NCBI RefSeq assembly: GCF_004339745.1
Contig: NZ_SMGP01000001.1
Coordinates: forward strand, 806,001-870,000
Direction: 5' to 3'
DNA: 64,000 nt
Source: Paraburkholderia sp. BL9I2N2
Lineage (GTDB): Bacteria > Pseudomonadota > Gammaproteobacteria > Burkholderiales > Burkholderiaceae
Shown: one piece after another, positions 44,949 to 54,495 of the stretch
Layout of the letters: each line of letters starts with the position of its first letter
How positions within the stretch are numbered: the first letter of the stretch is position 1
Position numbers and translations under genes: made by a program
The notes under the pieces: model-generated
What the model saw: only the letters and a program-made list of their open reading frames with translations
The model's database searches: none
Told to the model about the DNA's origin: nothing

Positions 44949-45911
44949 ATGAACCAAAATTACTCTCCTGCACCGCTGGACGATTCCGCCGACGACGCCA
45001 CAGGCCGCACCGAACGGGCGGCGGAGCGCGATCCCTTTCTGACGGCGATGGGCGAACGCGTGCGGCTCCTGCGCGCGCGCCGCGGCATGACGCGCAAAAC
45101 ACTGGCAACGGAAACGGGCTTGTCGGAGCGGCATCTGGCGAATCTGGAATCGGGCGTGGGCAATGCGTCGGTGCTGGTGCTGCGGCAGATCGCGGCTACT
45201 CTGAACTGTTCGCTGGCCGAGGTGATCGGCGACGAAACCACCGCTTCCGCCGAATGGTTGCTGATCCGCGAACTGCTGCAGGGGCGCGATCAGGCGGCCT
45301 TGCAGCGCGCCCGCGTGGCGCTCGCCGAGATGTTCGCGCAGGCGCCGCGCGACCCGCATCGCAAGGACCGGATTGCGTTGATCGGCCTGCGCGGCGCCGG
45401 TAAATCGACGCTCGGGCGAATGCTGGCGCAGGAGCGCAAGGTGCCGTTTGTCGAACTCACGCGCGTGATCGAACAACTGGCCGGCTGCCCGCCGTCGGAG
45501 ATTCATTCGCTTTACGGCGCGGCCGCTTACCGGCGTTATGAACATCGCGCGCTCGAGGCTGTGATTCAGGAGCACGAGCGCGCGGTGATCGCGTCGCCGG
45601 GCGGGCTGGTGTCGGAGTCGGGCACCTTCAATACGTTGCTGTCGCACTGCTATACGGTGTGGCTGCAGGCCGCGCCGGAAGAGCATATGCGCCGCGTCGT
45701 CGCGCAGGGCGATCTGCGGCCGATGTCGGGCAACAAGGAGGCAATGGACGACCTGAAGCGCATCCTGGCGGGACGCGGCGAGCTGTATGGCCGCGCTGAC
45801 ATGACCTTCGACACCAGCGAAAAAACCTTGGCCGACGCCTACCTGCAGCTGCGCGACCGCCTTGCTGCAAGGCTCGCCGCGGAATCGCCGGACGAGGCGG
45901 GCGTGAGCTGA
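44949..45911 (+). CDS. boxR: BoxR/BzdR-type regulator (XRE helix-turn-helix + shikimate-kinase-like domain)
   Basis: A 320-residue regulator. The XRE helix-turn-helix is at about residues 33-92 (GERVRLLRARRGMTRKTLATETGLSE region). A shikimate-kinase-like domain from about 140 has Walker A GLRGAGKS (146-153). In the BzdR/BoxR family the kinase-like part binds benzoyl-CoA and relieves repression. The start at 44949 is chosen from the family's N-terminus. It is placed between the two divergent box arms, both of whose promoters carry a common motif. Confidence 0.93.
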   Translation: MNQNYSPAPLDDSADDATGRTERAAERDPFLTAMGERVRLLRARRGMTRKTLATETGLSERHLANLESGVGNASVLVLRQIAATLNCSLAEVIGDETTASAEWLLIRELLQGRDQAALQRARVALAEMFAQAPRDPHRKDRIALIGLRGAGKSTLGRMLAQERKVPFVELTRVIEQLAGCPPSEIHSLYGAAAYRRYEHRALEAVIQEHERAVIASPGGLVSESGTFNTLLSHCYTVWLQAAPEEHMRRVVAQGDLRPMSGNKEAMDDLKRILAGRGELYGRADMTFDTSEKTLADAYLQLRDRLAARLAAESPDEAGVS

Positions 45912-45945
45912 CATGCAATTCGGCGTCAGGGTTTACGTGTAAACA

Positions 45946-45987
45946 TGCACTAAAGTGCTTTACATGGATTTGACGATGCACTATTGT
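45946..45987 (+). promoter_or_regulatory. boxC promoter with two BoxR-box-like motifs
   Basis: TTTACA (45959-45964), a 17-bp spacer and TATTGT (45982-45987) form a sigma-70-type promoter. TGCACTAAAGTGC (45947-45959) lies just upstream of the -35 and TGCACTATTGT (45977-45987) covers the -10. Four TGCA tetramers occur within 45914-46005. A further palindrome, GTTTAC-GT-GTAAAC, is at 45931-45944. Confidence 0.6.
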
Positions 45988-46027
45988 TCAAAAACAGTAT
46001 TTGCATCGTCCAGCCAGGAGAGGCCCC

Positions 46028-47698
46028 ATGTCTACAGCAGAAACCGCCGTCGCGCCGGTCGACTACCGCACCGATCCCTCGCAGTACAAGCATTGGAAGC
46101 TGAGCTTCAACGGTCCCGTTGCGACGCTCGGCATTGATATCGCCGAGGACGGCGGCATCCGTGACGGCTACAAGCTGAAGCTGAATTCGTATGACCTCGG
46201 CGTCGACATCGAATTGCACGACGCAATACAACGCATCCGCTTCGAGCATCCGGAAGTGAAAACCGTGGTGCTGACGAGCCTGAAGGACCGCGTGTTCTGC
46301 TCGGGCGCCAACATTTTCATGTTGGGTCTCTCCACGCATGCGTGGAAGGTCAACTTCTGCAAGTTCACCAACGAAACGCGCAACGGCCTGGAAGACTCGT
46401 CGCGCTATTCAGGTTTGAAGTTTCTCGCGGCAGTGAACGGTGCCTGCGCCGGCGGCGGCTACGAACTCGCTCTGGCATGCGACGAGATCTATCTGGTGGA
46501 TGACCGCTCGTCGTCGGTCTCGCTGCCGGAAGTGCCGCTGCTCGGCGTGCTGCCCGGCACCGGCGGCCTGACGCGCGTCACGGACAAACGCAAGGTGCGT
46601 CACGATCGCGCCGACATTTTCTGCACGGTGGTCGAAGGCGTACGCGGCGAACGCGCGAAAGCATGGCGCCTGGTGGATGAAGTCGTGAAGCCGAACCAGT
46701 TCGATCAGGCGATCCAGGCGCGCGCGCTCGAACTCGCCGAACAGAGCGATCGTCCCTCGGACGCACAGGGCGTTATGCTCACGCGTATCGAACGCACGGA
46801 TCGTGAAGACGGCCTCACTTATAAAACGCTCGACGTGACGATCGACCGCGCGAAGCGCATTGCGACGTTCACGGCCAAGGCACCGCAATCCGAAACGCCC
46901 TCGAGTATCGATGCCATCGTCGCGGCCGGCGTGAACTGGTGGCCGCTGCAATTCGCCCGCGAACTCGACGACGTGATCCTTTGCATGCGCACCAACGAGC
47001 TCGCGATCGGCACGTGGGTCTTCAGGACCGAAGGCGATGCCCGCAATCTGCTCGCCGCTGACGCCTCGCTCATGCAGCACAAGGACCACTGGTTCGTGCG
47101 CGAGACCATCGGCCTGTTGCGCCGCACGCTGGCGCGCATCGACGTTTCGTCGCGTTCGCTGTTCGCGCTGATCGAGCCGGGTTCGTGCTTTGCCGGCACC
47201 TTCGCGGAACTCGCGTTCGCCGCTGATCGCACTTACATGGCGGCGCTGCCGGGCAATGAAGAGGAAGAGCCGGCTATCACGCTGTCGGAAGTCAACTTCG
47301 GCCTCTATCCGATGGTCACGCATCAGTCGCGTCTCGGCCGGCGTTTCTATGAAGAAACCGGGCCGCTCGACGCCGTGCGCTCCCTGATCGGTCAGCCGAT
47401 CAAGCCGGTCGAAGCCGAACGCCTCGGCCTCGTGACCGCATCGCCCGATGACATCGATTGGGCCGACGAAATTCGCATCGCGCTCGAAGAACGCGCCGCG
47501 ATGTCGCCGGACGCATTGACCGGACTCGAAGCGAATCTGCGCTTCAACGGGCCGGAAACGATGGAGACGCGCATTTTCGGCCGTCTCACCGCGTGGCAGA
47601 ACTGGATCTTCAACCGGCCGAACGCGGTGGGCGAGAAGGGCGCGCTCAAGGTGTACGGCAAGGGCGGCAAGGCGCAATTCGACGTCTCGCGTGTTTGA
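46028..47698 (+). CDS. boxC: 2,3-epoxybenzoyl-CoA dihydrolase (ring-cleaving)
   Basis: A 556-residue member of the crotonase superfamily that opens the 2,3-epoxide of benzoyl-CoA hydrolytically, releasing formate and 3,4-dehydroadipyl-CoA semialdehyde. Crotonase signatures are FCSGANIFMLGLSTHAWKVNFCKF and NGACAGGGYELALACDEIYLVDD. The double-length architecture matches BoxC. The ATG at 46028 has AGGAG seven bases upstream. First gene of the plus-strand box arm. Confidence 0.95.
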   Translation: MSTAETAVAPVDYRTDPSQYKHWKLSFNGPVATLGIDIAEDGGIRDGYKLKLNSYDLGVDIELHDAIQRIRFEHPEVKTVVLTSLKDRVFCSGANIFMLGLSTHAWKVNFCKFTNETRNGLEDSSRYSGLKFLAAVNGACAGGGYELALACDEIYLVDDRSSSVSLPEVPLLGVLPGTGGLTRVTDKRKVRHDRADIFCTVVEGVRGERAKAWRLVDEVVKPNQFDQAIQARALELAEQSDRPSDAQGVMLTRIERTDREDGLTYKTLDVTIDRAKRIATFTAKAPQSETPSSIDAIVAAGVNWWPLQFARELDDVILCMRTNELAIGTWVFRTEGDARNLLAADASLMQHKDHWFVRETIGLLRRTLARIDVSSRSLFALIEPGSCFAGTFAELAFAADRTYMAALPGNEEEEPAITLSEVNFGLYPMVTHQSRLGRRFYEETGPLDAVRSLIGQPIKPVEAERLGLVTASPDDIDWADEIRIALEERAAMSPDALTGLEANLRFNGPETMETRIFGRLTAWQNWIFNRPNAVGEKGALKVYGKGGKAQFDVSRV

Positions 47699-47822
47699 TA
47701 CGCATTTGATGCGCGCTTGGTGGGCGACCGATCGCCATCAACGCAACGAGCGCGAAACGGGCCGCCATCAGCCCGACACGCGCCTCTCACCGTCACTGCA
47801 GTTTCTGAACCAGGAACCGACC

Positions 47823-49250
47823 ATGTCATCGATCAACTACAGCGAAAAGATTCCGAACAATGTCAACCTCGCCGACGACCGGGCGCTACAGCGCGCGCTC
47901 GAACAATGGCAGCCGAATTTCCTCGCGTGGTGGGGCGATATGGGCCCGGAAGGCTCGCATGGCTACGACGTGTATCTGCGCACCGCGGTGAGCGTCGATG
48001 CGGGCGGCTGGGCGCATTTCGATCACGTGAAGATGCCGGACTACCGCTGGGGCATTTTCCTCACGCCCGGCGACCAGGACCGCAAGATTCACTTCGGCGA
48101 ACACAAGGGTGAAGCGGCCTGGCAGGACGTGCCGGGCGAGCATCGCGCGAATCTGCGCCGCATCATCGTGACGCAGGGCGATACCGAACCGGCGTCGGTC
48201 GAGCAGCAACGCCACCTCGGTTTGACGGCGCCCTCCATGTACGACTTGCGCAACCTGTTCCAGGTCAACGTGGAAGAAGGCCGCCATCTGTGGGCGATGG
48301 TGTATCTGCTGCATCGCTACTTCGGCCGCGACGGACGTGAGGAAGCCGAAGCATTGCTCGGCCGCCGTTCCGGCGACGACGACAATCCCCGCATTCTAGG
48401 CGCATTCAACGAGAAAACGCCGGACTGGCTCGCGTTTTTCATGTTCACGTACTTCACCGATCGCGACGGCAAATTCCAGTTGTCGGCACTTGCGGAGTCG
48501 GGATTCGATCCGCTCGCGCGCACCACCAAATTCATGCTGACCGAAGAAGCGCATCATATGTTCGTCGGCGAATCGGGTGTGTCTCGTGTGATCCAGCGTA
48601 CCGCCCAGGTAATGAACGAACTCGGCACGGACGACGTCGCGAAGATCCGCGCGGCCGGCGTGATCGATCTGCCGACCATTCAGCGCTATCTGAACTTCCA
48701 TTACTCGGTCACGATCGATCTGTTCGGCGCGGATCATTCGTCCAACGCGGCCACGTTCTATAGCTCGGGCCTCAAGGGCCGCTACGAAGAAAACAAGCGC
48801 GACGACGATCATCAGTTGAACGGGCAAAGCTACAAGCTGCTCGACGTGCAGGACGGCAAGCTGGTCGAGCGCGAAGTGCCCATGCTCAACGCCATGAACG
48901 AAGTGCTGCGCGACGACTACATCAAGGATTCGGTGGCGGGCGTGGGCCGCTGGAACAAGGTGCTCGAAAAGGCCGGTATCGATTTCCGCATGACGGTGCC
49001 GCATAAAGCGTTCAATCGGCAAATCGGCACGTTCGCCGGCACGCGTGTGTCGCCCGAAGGCCGCGTGGTCAGCGAAACCGAATGGGCCGCCAGCGAAGCG
49101 AAATGGCTCGCCACACCGGAAGATCGCGCTTACGTCGCGTCGTTGATGGGCCGCGTTACGGACGCGGGCAAATTCGCCAACTGGATTGCGCCGCCTGCGA
49201 TGGGCGTGAACCGTCAGCCGGTCGATTTCGAATACGTGCGCTTCAACTGA
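47823..49250 (+). CDS. boxB: Benzoyl-CoA 2,3-epoxidase, di-iron oxygenase subunit
   Basis: A 475-residue di-iron epoxidase. Carboxylate/His motifs are E152-G-R-H155 in [15 protein letters not shown] and the later ExxH in [13 protein letters not shown]. It adds one oxygen atom from O2 to benzoyl-CoA, using electrons from BoxA. The start at 47823 ([16 protein letters not shown]) is the standard N-terminus; the longer frame overlaps boxC. It lies 124 bp after boxC and 53 bp before boxA. Confidence 0.96.
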   Translation: MSSINYSEKIPNNVNLADDRALQRALEQWQPNFLAWWGDMGPEGSHGYDVYLRTAVSVDAGGWAHFDHVKMPDYRWGIFLTPGDQDRKIHFGEHKGEAAWQDVPGEHRANLRRIIVTQGDTEPASVEQQRHLGLTAPSMYDLRNLFQVNVEEGRHLWAMVYLLHRYFGRDGREEAEALLGRRSGDDDNPRILGAFNEKTPDWLAFFMFTYFTDRDGKFQLSALAESGFDPLARTTKFMLTEEAHHMFVGESGVSRVIQRTAQVMNELGTDDVAKIRAAGVIDLPTIQRYLNFHYSVTIDLFGADHSSNAATFYSSGLKGRYEENKRDDDHQLNGQSYKLLDVQDGKLVEREVPMLNAMNEVLRDDYIKDSVAGVGRWNKVLEKAGIDFRMTVPHKAFNRQIGTFAGTRVSPEGRVVSETEWAASEAKWLATPEDRAYVASLMGRVTDAGKFANWIAPPAMGVNRQPVDFEYVRFN

Positions 49251-49303
49251 GTGCGCGAGCGGCGCGTGGCACGCTGGCGCCGCATCTCAAGGTGGAGGAA
49301 GTC

Positions 49304-50545
49304 ATGAACGGCCCAGTATCGATCGAAGTTCTCAGGCAGCATCTGATCGATCCGGAAATCTGCATTCGCTGCAATACGTGCGAAGAGACTTGCCCGGTCG
49401 ATGCGATCACGCACGACGACAACAACTATGTGGTCAAGGCGGATATCTGCAACGGCTGCATGGCATGCGTGCCGCCGTGCCCGACCGGCGCGATCGACAA
49501 CTGGCGCACGGTATTGAAGGCCGATGCGTATCCGATCGAAGAGCAGTTCACGTGGGACGTCCTGCCGGAACAGAACACGATGGCCGTGCCCGCCGTGGAC
49601 GAATCGTCGGGCGCGGGCGCATCGGGTGATTCGCCGGCCGAGGCGAGCGGCATCGAAGTGGATACCGTGCGCGGCTCGGTCGTGCCGCCGTGGTCGGCCG
49701 CAAAGCCGTATGTGAACCTCTATACGCACAAGGAGCCGACCAGCGCGACGGTGGTCGGCAACTACCGGCTCACCGATGGCTCGACCGATAGCGACATTCA
49801 TCATATCGTGCTCGATTTCGGGTCGATGCCGTTTCCGGTGCTGGAAGGCCAGTCGATCGGCATTCTCCCACCCGGTGCGACCGCCGATGGCCGTACGCAT
49901 CACGCGCGCCAGTATTCGATTGCGAGTCCGCGCGATGGCGAGCGGCCCGGTTATAACAACGTCTCGCTCACTGTCAAACGCGTCTCGCAGCAGCACGGCG
50001 ACTCGACCGATGGCGTGTGTTCGAATTACCTGTGCGATCTGAAGAAGGGGGACGTGGTCAACGTGATCGGCCCGTTCGGCGGCACCTTCCTGATGCCGAA
50101 CCATCCGAACTCGCATTTGCTGATGATCTGCACCGGCACGGGTTCAGCGCCGATGCGCGCGATGACCGAGTATCGCCGCCGGCGCCGTTTGAAGGGCGCG
50201 ACCGGCAAGCTGATGCTTTTCTTCGGCGCGCGGACCAAAGAAGAGTTGCCGTACTTCGGGCCCCTCACGAATCTGCCGAAAGACTTCATCGATACCAATC
50301 TGGCGTTCTCGCGTACGCCGGGTCAACCGAAGCGCTATGTTCAGGACGCCATGCGCGAGCGCGCGGTCGATGTGGCGCACATGCTCAAGGACGACAACAC
50401 GCATATCTACGTGTGCGGGTTGAAGGGCATGGAAGATGGTGTGTTGCAGGCGCTCAAGGAGATCGGTGAGCAGCATCAGCTGGACTGGGAAGCGCTGTGG
50501 GTCAAGTTGAAGAAGGAGGGCAGGTTGCACCTGGAGACGTATTAG
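49304..50545 (+). CDS. boxA: Benzoyl-CoA 2,3-epoxidase, reductase subunit
   Basis: A 413-residue reductase. Two [4Fe-4S] sites are at C20/C23/C26/C30 and C49/C52/C55/C59, followed by a variable acidic linker (about 95-130) and a ferredoxin-NADP reductase module with [12 protein letters not shown] (FAD) and [15 protein letters not shown] (NADPH). It transfers electrons from NADPH to BoxB. GGTGGAGGAA precedes the ATG. It ends the operon before a hairpin terminator. Confidence 0.96.
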   Translation: MNGPVSIEVLRQHLIDPEICIRCNTCEETCPVDAITHDDNNYVVKADICNGCMACVPPCPTGAIDNWRTVLKADAYPIEEQFTWDVLPEQNTMAVPAVDESSGAGASGDSPAEASGIEVDTVRGSVVPPWSAAKPYVNLYTHKEPTSATVVGNYRLTDGSTDSDIHHIVLDFGSMPFPVLEGQSIGILPPGATADGRTHHARQYSIASPRDGERPGYNNVSLTVKRVSQQHGDSTDGVCSNYLCDLKKGDVVNVIGPFGGTFLMPNHPNSHLLMICTGTGSAPMRAMTEYRRRRRLKGATGKLMLFFGARTKEELPYFGPLTNLPKDFIDTNLAFSRTPGQPKRYVQDAMRERAVDVAHMLKDDNTHIYVCGLKGMEDGVLQALKEIGEQHQLDWEALWVKLKKEGRLHLETY

Positions 50546-50562
50546 GGTGCCGTGCCTTTTAA

Positions 50563-50593
50563 GGCTCCGCTGTTCACTATCGACAGCGGGGCC
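50563..50593. terminator. Terminator after boxA
   Basis: Stem GGCTCCGCTGT / ACAGCGGGGCC (11 bp with one G-U pair), loop of 9 nt, followed by CTTTG. The preceding CCTTTTAA gives a TTAAAAGG tail on the other strand, so it may also serve the convergent TetR gene. Confidence 0.65.
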
Positions 50594-50606
50594 CTTTGAG
50601 TTACTT

Positions 50607-51320
50607 CTATCTCGCCGGGTCGGCGCCATCCTCATGCTGTGCGGGCGACACCGCCCCACACGCCCGAATCACCAACTGCACCACTTCCTCCGTCGTCGCA
50701 TCGAACGCCTTTTGCGTCAACGCCCGCTTGCCTTTAAGCGCGCGAATCTGCGCATCAAAGTCGGCGTAATGCTGAGTCGTCGCCCAGATCATATACATCA
50801 GCGTTTGCGCGTTCACCGGCGCGAGCAACCCACGCGCGATCCAGTCGTCGATCACTTTCACGCGGCTCTCGAGCCACGGCTTCACGCGTTCGGTGAGTAT
50901 GTCCTCCATGTGTTCCGCGCCGTGAATGATCTCGCTTGCCCACACCTTCGAACCGAGCGGACGGCGGCGCGACAATTCCATTTTCGCGCGCACGTACCCA
51001 CCAATCGCTTCGACCGGATCGTCGCTGCACTCGAATGTGTCCGCCGCGCGATGCCAGTCTTCGAACAGGTCTTCCAGCACACGCCGGTAGAGCGCGAGCT
51101 TTGTCGGGAAGTAGTAATGCACGTTGGCTTTCGGTAAGCCCGCACGCTCCGCGATCATCGCGGTGCTGGTGCCGTCGAGTCCGCGCTCGGCGAAAACCGC
51201 CTCGGCGCACGCCAGAAGATGGGCTTCGTTCGACTCGCGAATGTGCGCCTTGCGCCGCCGCAAAGGTGCGCGTGTTTCCTCGTTTTCCGTGATGTCGGCC
51301 GCCACGTCGTCGTCTCTCAT
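50607..51320 (-). CDS. TetR-family regulator, RutR-like
   Basis: A 237-residue TetR regulator. The helix-turn-helix block reads TSTAMIAERAGLPKANVHYYFPTKLALYRRVLE (about residues 50-82), and the C-terminal half (ASEIIHGAEHMEDILTERVKPWLE, MYMIWATTQHYADFDAQIRAL) resembles RutR, the uracil/thymine-responsive regulator of pyrimidine use. The start at 51320 is chosen because AAGG lies five bases upstream; longer starts at 51338 and 51392 are possible. It is divergent from the reductive pyrimidine operon, and a perfect palindrome lies between them. Confidence 0.88.
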   Translation of the reverse strand: MRDDDVAADITENEETRAPLRRRKAHIRESNEAHLLACAEAVFAERGLDGTSTAMIAERAGLPKANVHYYFPTKLALYRRVLEDLFEDWHRAADTFECSDDPVEAIGGYVRAKMELSRRRPLGSKVWASEIIHGAEHMEDILTERVKPWLESRVKVIDDWIARGLLAPVNAQTLMYMIWATTQHYADFDAQIRALKGKRALTQKAFDATTEEVVQLVIRACGAVSPAQHEDGADPAR

Positions 51321-51494
51321 GTTCGCCTTCGGCGGCATGGGTGCCGCGTCGCGCTTCATTCTAGTCGTTTGGCGCGCTGCCCACACGCGCATTCGTCACA
51401 CGCGCCGAAGCCATGCTGCGGTGCAATGGCACACTTCTCGCTATGTTTCTCACCGCACGAAAGGTGTTGATTTGGCGAGCTTAATCGTCTACAA

Positions 51495-51512
51495 CCTGTC
51501 CAACTGGACAGG
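51495..51512. promoter_or_regulatory. Palindromic operator of the RutR-like regulator
   Basis: CCTGTCCAACTGGACAGG: perfect 8-bp arms around AC. The core CCA-N2-TGG is the same as in the E. coli RutR site TTGACCA-N2-TGGTCAA. It lies 175 bp before the TetR start and 150 bp before the amidohydrolase start. Confidence 0.6.
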
Positions 51513-51661
51513 ATTGGAAGAGCGGCAGATGCCCCAGGGTTTACCCTCTGTATAAGAGGCGATCGAAGGTGTCGAATGTGCACTGCCCCCGTGCGAGCAC
51601 GCCCCAAAACCCGCCACCAATGCACCAGTTTCAAGTCGGTTCACCGAAAGGAGCGAGACGA

Positions 51662-52942
51662 ATGAACGCGGTATCCGAAGCGCTGAAGCACGCTGAACCC
51701 ACCACGTCGATCAAGGTCGACGGCAAGCGGCTGTGGGACAGCCTGATGACGATGGCGAAGATCGGCGCGACGCCCAAAGGCGGCGTCTGCCGCCTGGCGC
51801 TCACCGACCTCGACAAGCAAGGACGCGACCTGATCGTCAGTTGGGCGAAGGAAGCCGGCTGCACGGTCAGTGTCGACCAGATGGGCAATGTATTCATGCG
51901 CCGCGCCGGGCGCAATCCCGATGCGTTGCCGGTCATGACCGGTTCGCACGCCGACTCGCAGCCGACCGGCGGCCGCTTCGACGGCATCTACGGCGTGCTG
52001 GGCGGTCTCGAAGTGATCCGGAGCCTGAACGATCACGGCATCGAGACGGAGCATCCGGTTGAAGTGGTGATCTGGACCAACGAGGAAGGCTCGCGCTTTG
52101 CGCCCGCCATGGTGGCGTCGGGCGTGTTCGCCGGCGTGTTCACGCTCGACTATGGCCTGTCGCGCAAGGACGTGGACGGTAAAACCATCGGCGAGGAACT
52201 CAAGCGCATCGGCTATGCGGGCGATATTCCGTGCGGCGGACGGCCGCTGCACGCGGCGTTCGAGTTGCATATCGAACAGGGGCCCATTCTCGAAGCCGAA
52301 CAGAAAACCATTGGCGTCGTGACCGACGCGCAAGGTCAGCGCTGGTACGAAATCACGCTGACAGGGCAGGAGGCGCACGCGGGTCCGACACCCATGCCGC
52401 GCCGTCGCGATGCCTTGCTCGGTGCCGCGCGCGTGGTCGATCTGGTCAATCGCATCGGTCTCGACAATGCGCCGTTCGGCTGTGCGACGGTCGGCATGAT
52501 GCAGGTCTATCCGAACTCACGCAACGTGATTCCGGGCCGCGTGTTCTTTACCGTCGATTTCCGTCATCCGGACGATGCGGTGCTCGCGAAAATGGATGCG
52601 GCCTTGCGCAAGGGCGTGGCCGACATCGCCAACGGCATTGGTCTTGAAACCGAACTCGAACAGATCTTTTACTACGCGCCAGTCGCATTCGACGAAGCCT
52701 GCGTGAAGTCGGTGCGCGCGGCGGCCGAACGCTTCGGTTATCCGCATCGCAACATGGTGTCCGGTGCGGGACACGATGCCTGCTATCTGTCGCAAGTCGC
52801 GCCGACCTCGATGGTGTTCGTGCCGTGTGTGGACGGCATCAGTCACAACGAGATCGAGGACGCCACCTTCGAATGGATCGAGGCCGGCGCCAACGTGTTG
52901 CTGCACGCCATGCTGGAGCGTGCATGCGAGCCGGTTTCATGA
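51662..52942 (+). CDS. Zn-dependent N-carbamoyl-amino-acid hydrolase / beta-ureidopropionase type
   Basis: A 426-residue M20-family amidohydrolase of the allantoate amidohydrolase/N-carbamoyl-L-amino-acid hydrolase group. Metal-ligand regions are visible as TGSHADSQPTGGRFDG, NEEGSRFAPAMVASG and SGAGHDACYLSQVAP; the dimerisation-lid motif GQEAHAGPTPMPRRRD is intact. By context it hydrolyses N-carbamoyl-beta-alanine, the last step of reductive pyrimidine breakdown. The ATG at 51662 has AAAGGAG upstream. First gene of the pathway operon. Confidence 0.88.
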   Translation: MNAVSEALKHAEPTTSIKVDGKRLWDSLMTMAKIGATPKGGVCRLALTDLDKQGRDLIVSWAKEAGCTVSVDQMGNVFMRRAGRNPDALPVMTGSHADSQPTGGRFDGIYGVLGGLEVIRSLNDHGIETEHPVEVVIWTNEEGSRFAPAMVASGVFAGVFTLDYGLSRKDVDGKTIGEELKRIGYAGDIPCGGRPLHAAFELHIEQGPILEAEQKTIGVVTDAQGQRWYEITLTGQEAHAGPTPMPRRRDALLGAARVVDLVNRIGLDNAPFGCATVGMMQVYPNSRNVIPGRVFFTVDFRHPDDAVLAKMDAALRKGVADIANGIGLETELEQIFYYAPVAFDEACVKSVRAAAERFGYPHRNMVSGAGHDACYLSQVAPTSMVFVPCVDGISHNEIEDATFEWIEAGANVLLHAMLERACEPVS

Positions 52943-53077
52943 CGCTGTCGTAACTCTTTGGCGGTTACGGTCGCTTTACCCGCTTCACCGTAGTGCCCAT
53001 AAAACATGCCGTCCCGGCTCCGCTTGAAGCGTGGCCGGCAGGAGCGGCTACGTCCTCACATCGAAGAAGGAACGAGT

Positions 53078-54427
53078 ATGGCCATCAAGCAAACCGGCGA
53101 CATTGCCGCTCAGCGGCTATCGCCCGAGCAGCTCTCGTGCGAGTTCTCCGACATCGCGCCCTTGCTCGACGCAAGCGCCGCGGCCGCGGCGGCGAGCCGC
53201 TGCCACTACTGTTACGACGCGCCGTGCGTGAACGCCTGCCCGACGCAGATCGACATTCCCAGCTTCATCCGCAAGATCAGCAACGGCAATCTGAAGGGCG
53301 CGGCCGTGGATATTCTGTCGGCCAACCCGTTGGGTGGCATGTGCTCGCGCGTCTGCCCGACGGAGATTCTTTGCGAAGGCGCGTGCGTGCGTAACCATCA
53401 GGACGCGAAGCCGGTGGCGATCGGCGCGCTGCAACGTCATGCTACCGATTGGGCGATGGCGCGCGGCGAAGTGCTGTTCAAGCGCGCGGCTGAAACCGGA
53501 AGACACGTCGCGGTGGTCGGCGCGGGTCCGGCGGGACTCGCCTGTGCACACCGGCTCGCGCTGGCCGGCCATGACGTGACGATCTACGACGCGCATGAAA
53601 AGGCCGGCGGTCTGAATGAATACGGCATCGCCGCCTATAAAACCGTCGACGATTTTGCTCAGCGTGAAGTGGAGTGGCTGTGCTCCGTCGGCGGCATCGA
53701 GATCAAACACGGCGTCGCGCTTGGTCGCGATGTCGACCTCGACACGCTGCGCAAGCAACACGATGCGGTGTTCCTCGCTATCGGCCTCACGGGCGTGCGC
53801 TCGCTCGCCATGGAAGGCGAGGATCTCGGCGGCGTGATGAACGCGGTGGACTTCATCGAACAGGTGCGCAGCGCGAGCGACTTCGGCACGGTGCCGGTGG
53901 GCCGGCGCGTGGTGGTGATCGGCGGCGGCAATACCGCGGTCGACGCGGCCGTGCAAAGCCGCAAGCTCGGCGCGACATCGGTGACGATGGTTTACCGGCG
54001 CGGCGTCGAAGCAATGAGCGCCACCTGGGCCGAGCGCGACTTCGCGCAGACCAACGGTGTCACGCTCGTCACGCATGCCACGCCGATGCGTTTGATCGGC
54101 GACGGCGGCGTGGTCACGGGTGTCGAATTCGCGCGCACATCGCGTGAAGGTGGAGAGGAGCGCTTCATGGTCGAAGCCGACATGGTGCTCAAGGCGATCG
54201 GTCAAACGCTGGTGCCGGTCGGCATCGAGCGTGAATTGCTGACGCTGGACGATAGCCGTATCGCTGTCGATGCGAATGGCCAGACCTCGCTGGCGGGTGT
54301 ATGGGCCGGCGGCGATTGCGCGGCCACCGGCGGCATCGACCTTACGGTGCAAGCGGTGCAGGACGGCAAGATCGCGGCTGCCGCGATCGACGCGCAGTTC
54401 GCCCGCACGGCGGCGAAAGCCGCCTAG
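53078..54427 (+). CDS. preT: Dihydropyrimidine dehydrogenase subunit PreT
   Basis: A 449-residue NAD-dependent subunit that feeds electrons to PreA. N-terminal iron-sulfur ligands are C42/C45/C50/C54 and C89/C93/C99/C103. The FAD site VAVVGAGPAGLACAHRLALAG follows, then VVVIGGGNTAVDAAVQSRKLG for NAD(H) and the C-terminal GVWAGGDCAATGG. The start at 53078 has GAAGAAGGAACG upstream. It is 135 bp after the amidohydrolase gene and 68 bp before preA. Confidence 0.93.
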   Translation: MAIKQTGDIAAQRLSPEQLSCEFSDIAPLLDASAAAAAASRCHYCYDAPCVNACPTQIDIPSFIRKISNGNLKGAAVDILSANPLGGMCSRVCPTEILCEGACVRNHQDAKPVAIGALQRHATDWAMARGEVLFKRAAETGRHVAVVGAGPAGLACAHRLALAGHDVTIYDAHEKAGGLNEYGIAAYKTVDDFAQREVEWLCSVGGIEIKHGVALGRDVDLDTLRKQHDAVFLAIGLTGVRSLAMEGEDLGGVMNAVDFIEQVRSASDFGTVPVGRRVVVIGGGNTAVDAAVQSRKLGATSVTMVYRRGVEAMSATWAERDFAQTNGVTLVTHATPMRLIGDGGVVTGVEFARTSREGGEERFMVEADMVLKAIGQTLVPVGIERELLTLDDSRIAVDANGQTSLAGVWAGGDCAATGGIDLTVQAVQDGKIAAAAIDAQFARTAAKAA

Positions 54428-54495
54428 AGCGACCCAAGCCAAACCAAGCGAAGCAGCACCCCAGACAAAGAACAGCAGTCCCCAAGGAGCCGAAC

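Noticed and set aside
45931..45944. Palindrome GTTTAC-GT-GTAAAC as the BoxR operator
   Set aside because: Present only once and outside the core promoter; the repeated GCACTAWWGT motif is a better candidate, so this is only mentioned.
51427..51442. A second sigma-54-like element (TGGCACACTTCTCGCT) before the pyrimidine operon
   Set aside because: GG-N10-GC spacing fits, but TTGC reads TCGC and no NtrC-like site is visible upstream. Not strong enough to report as a promoter.
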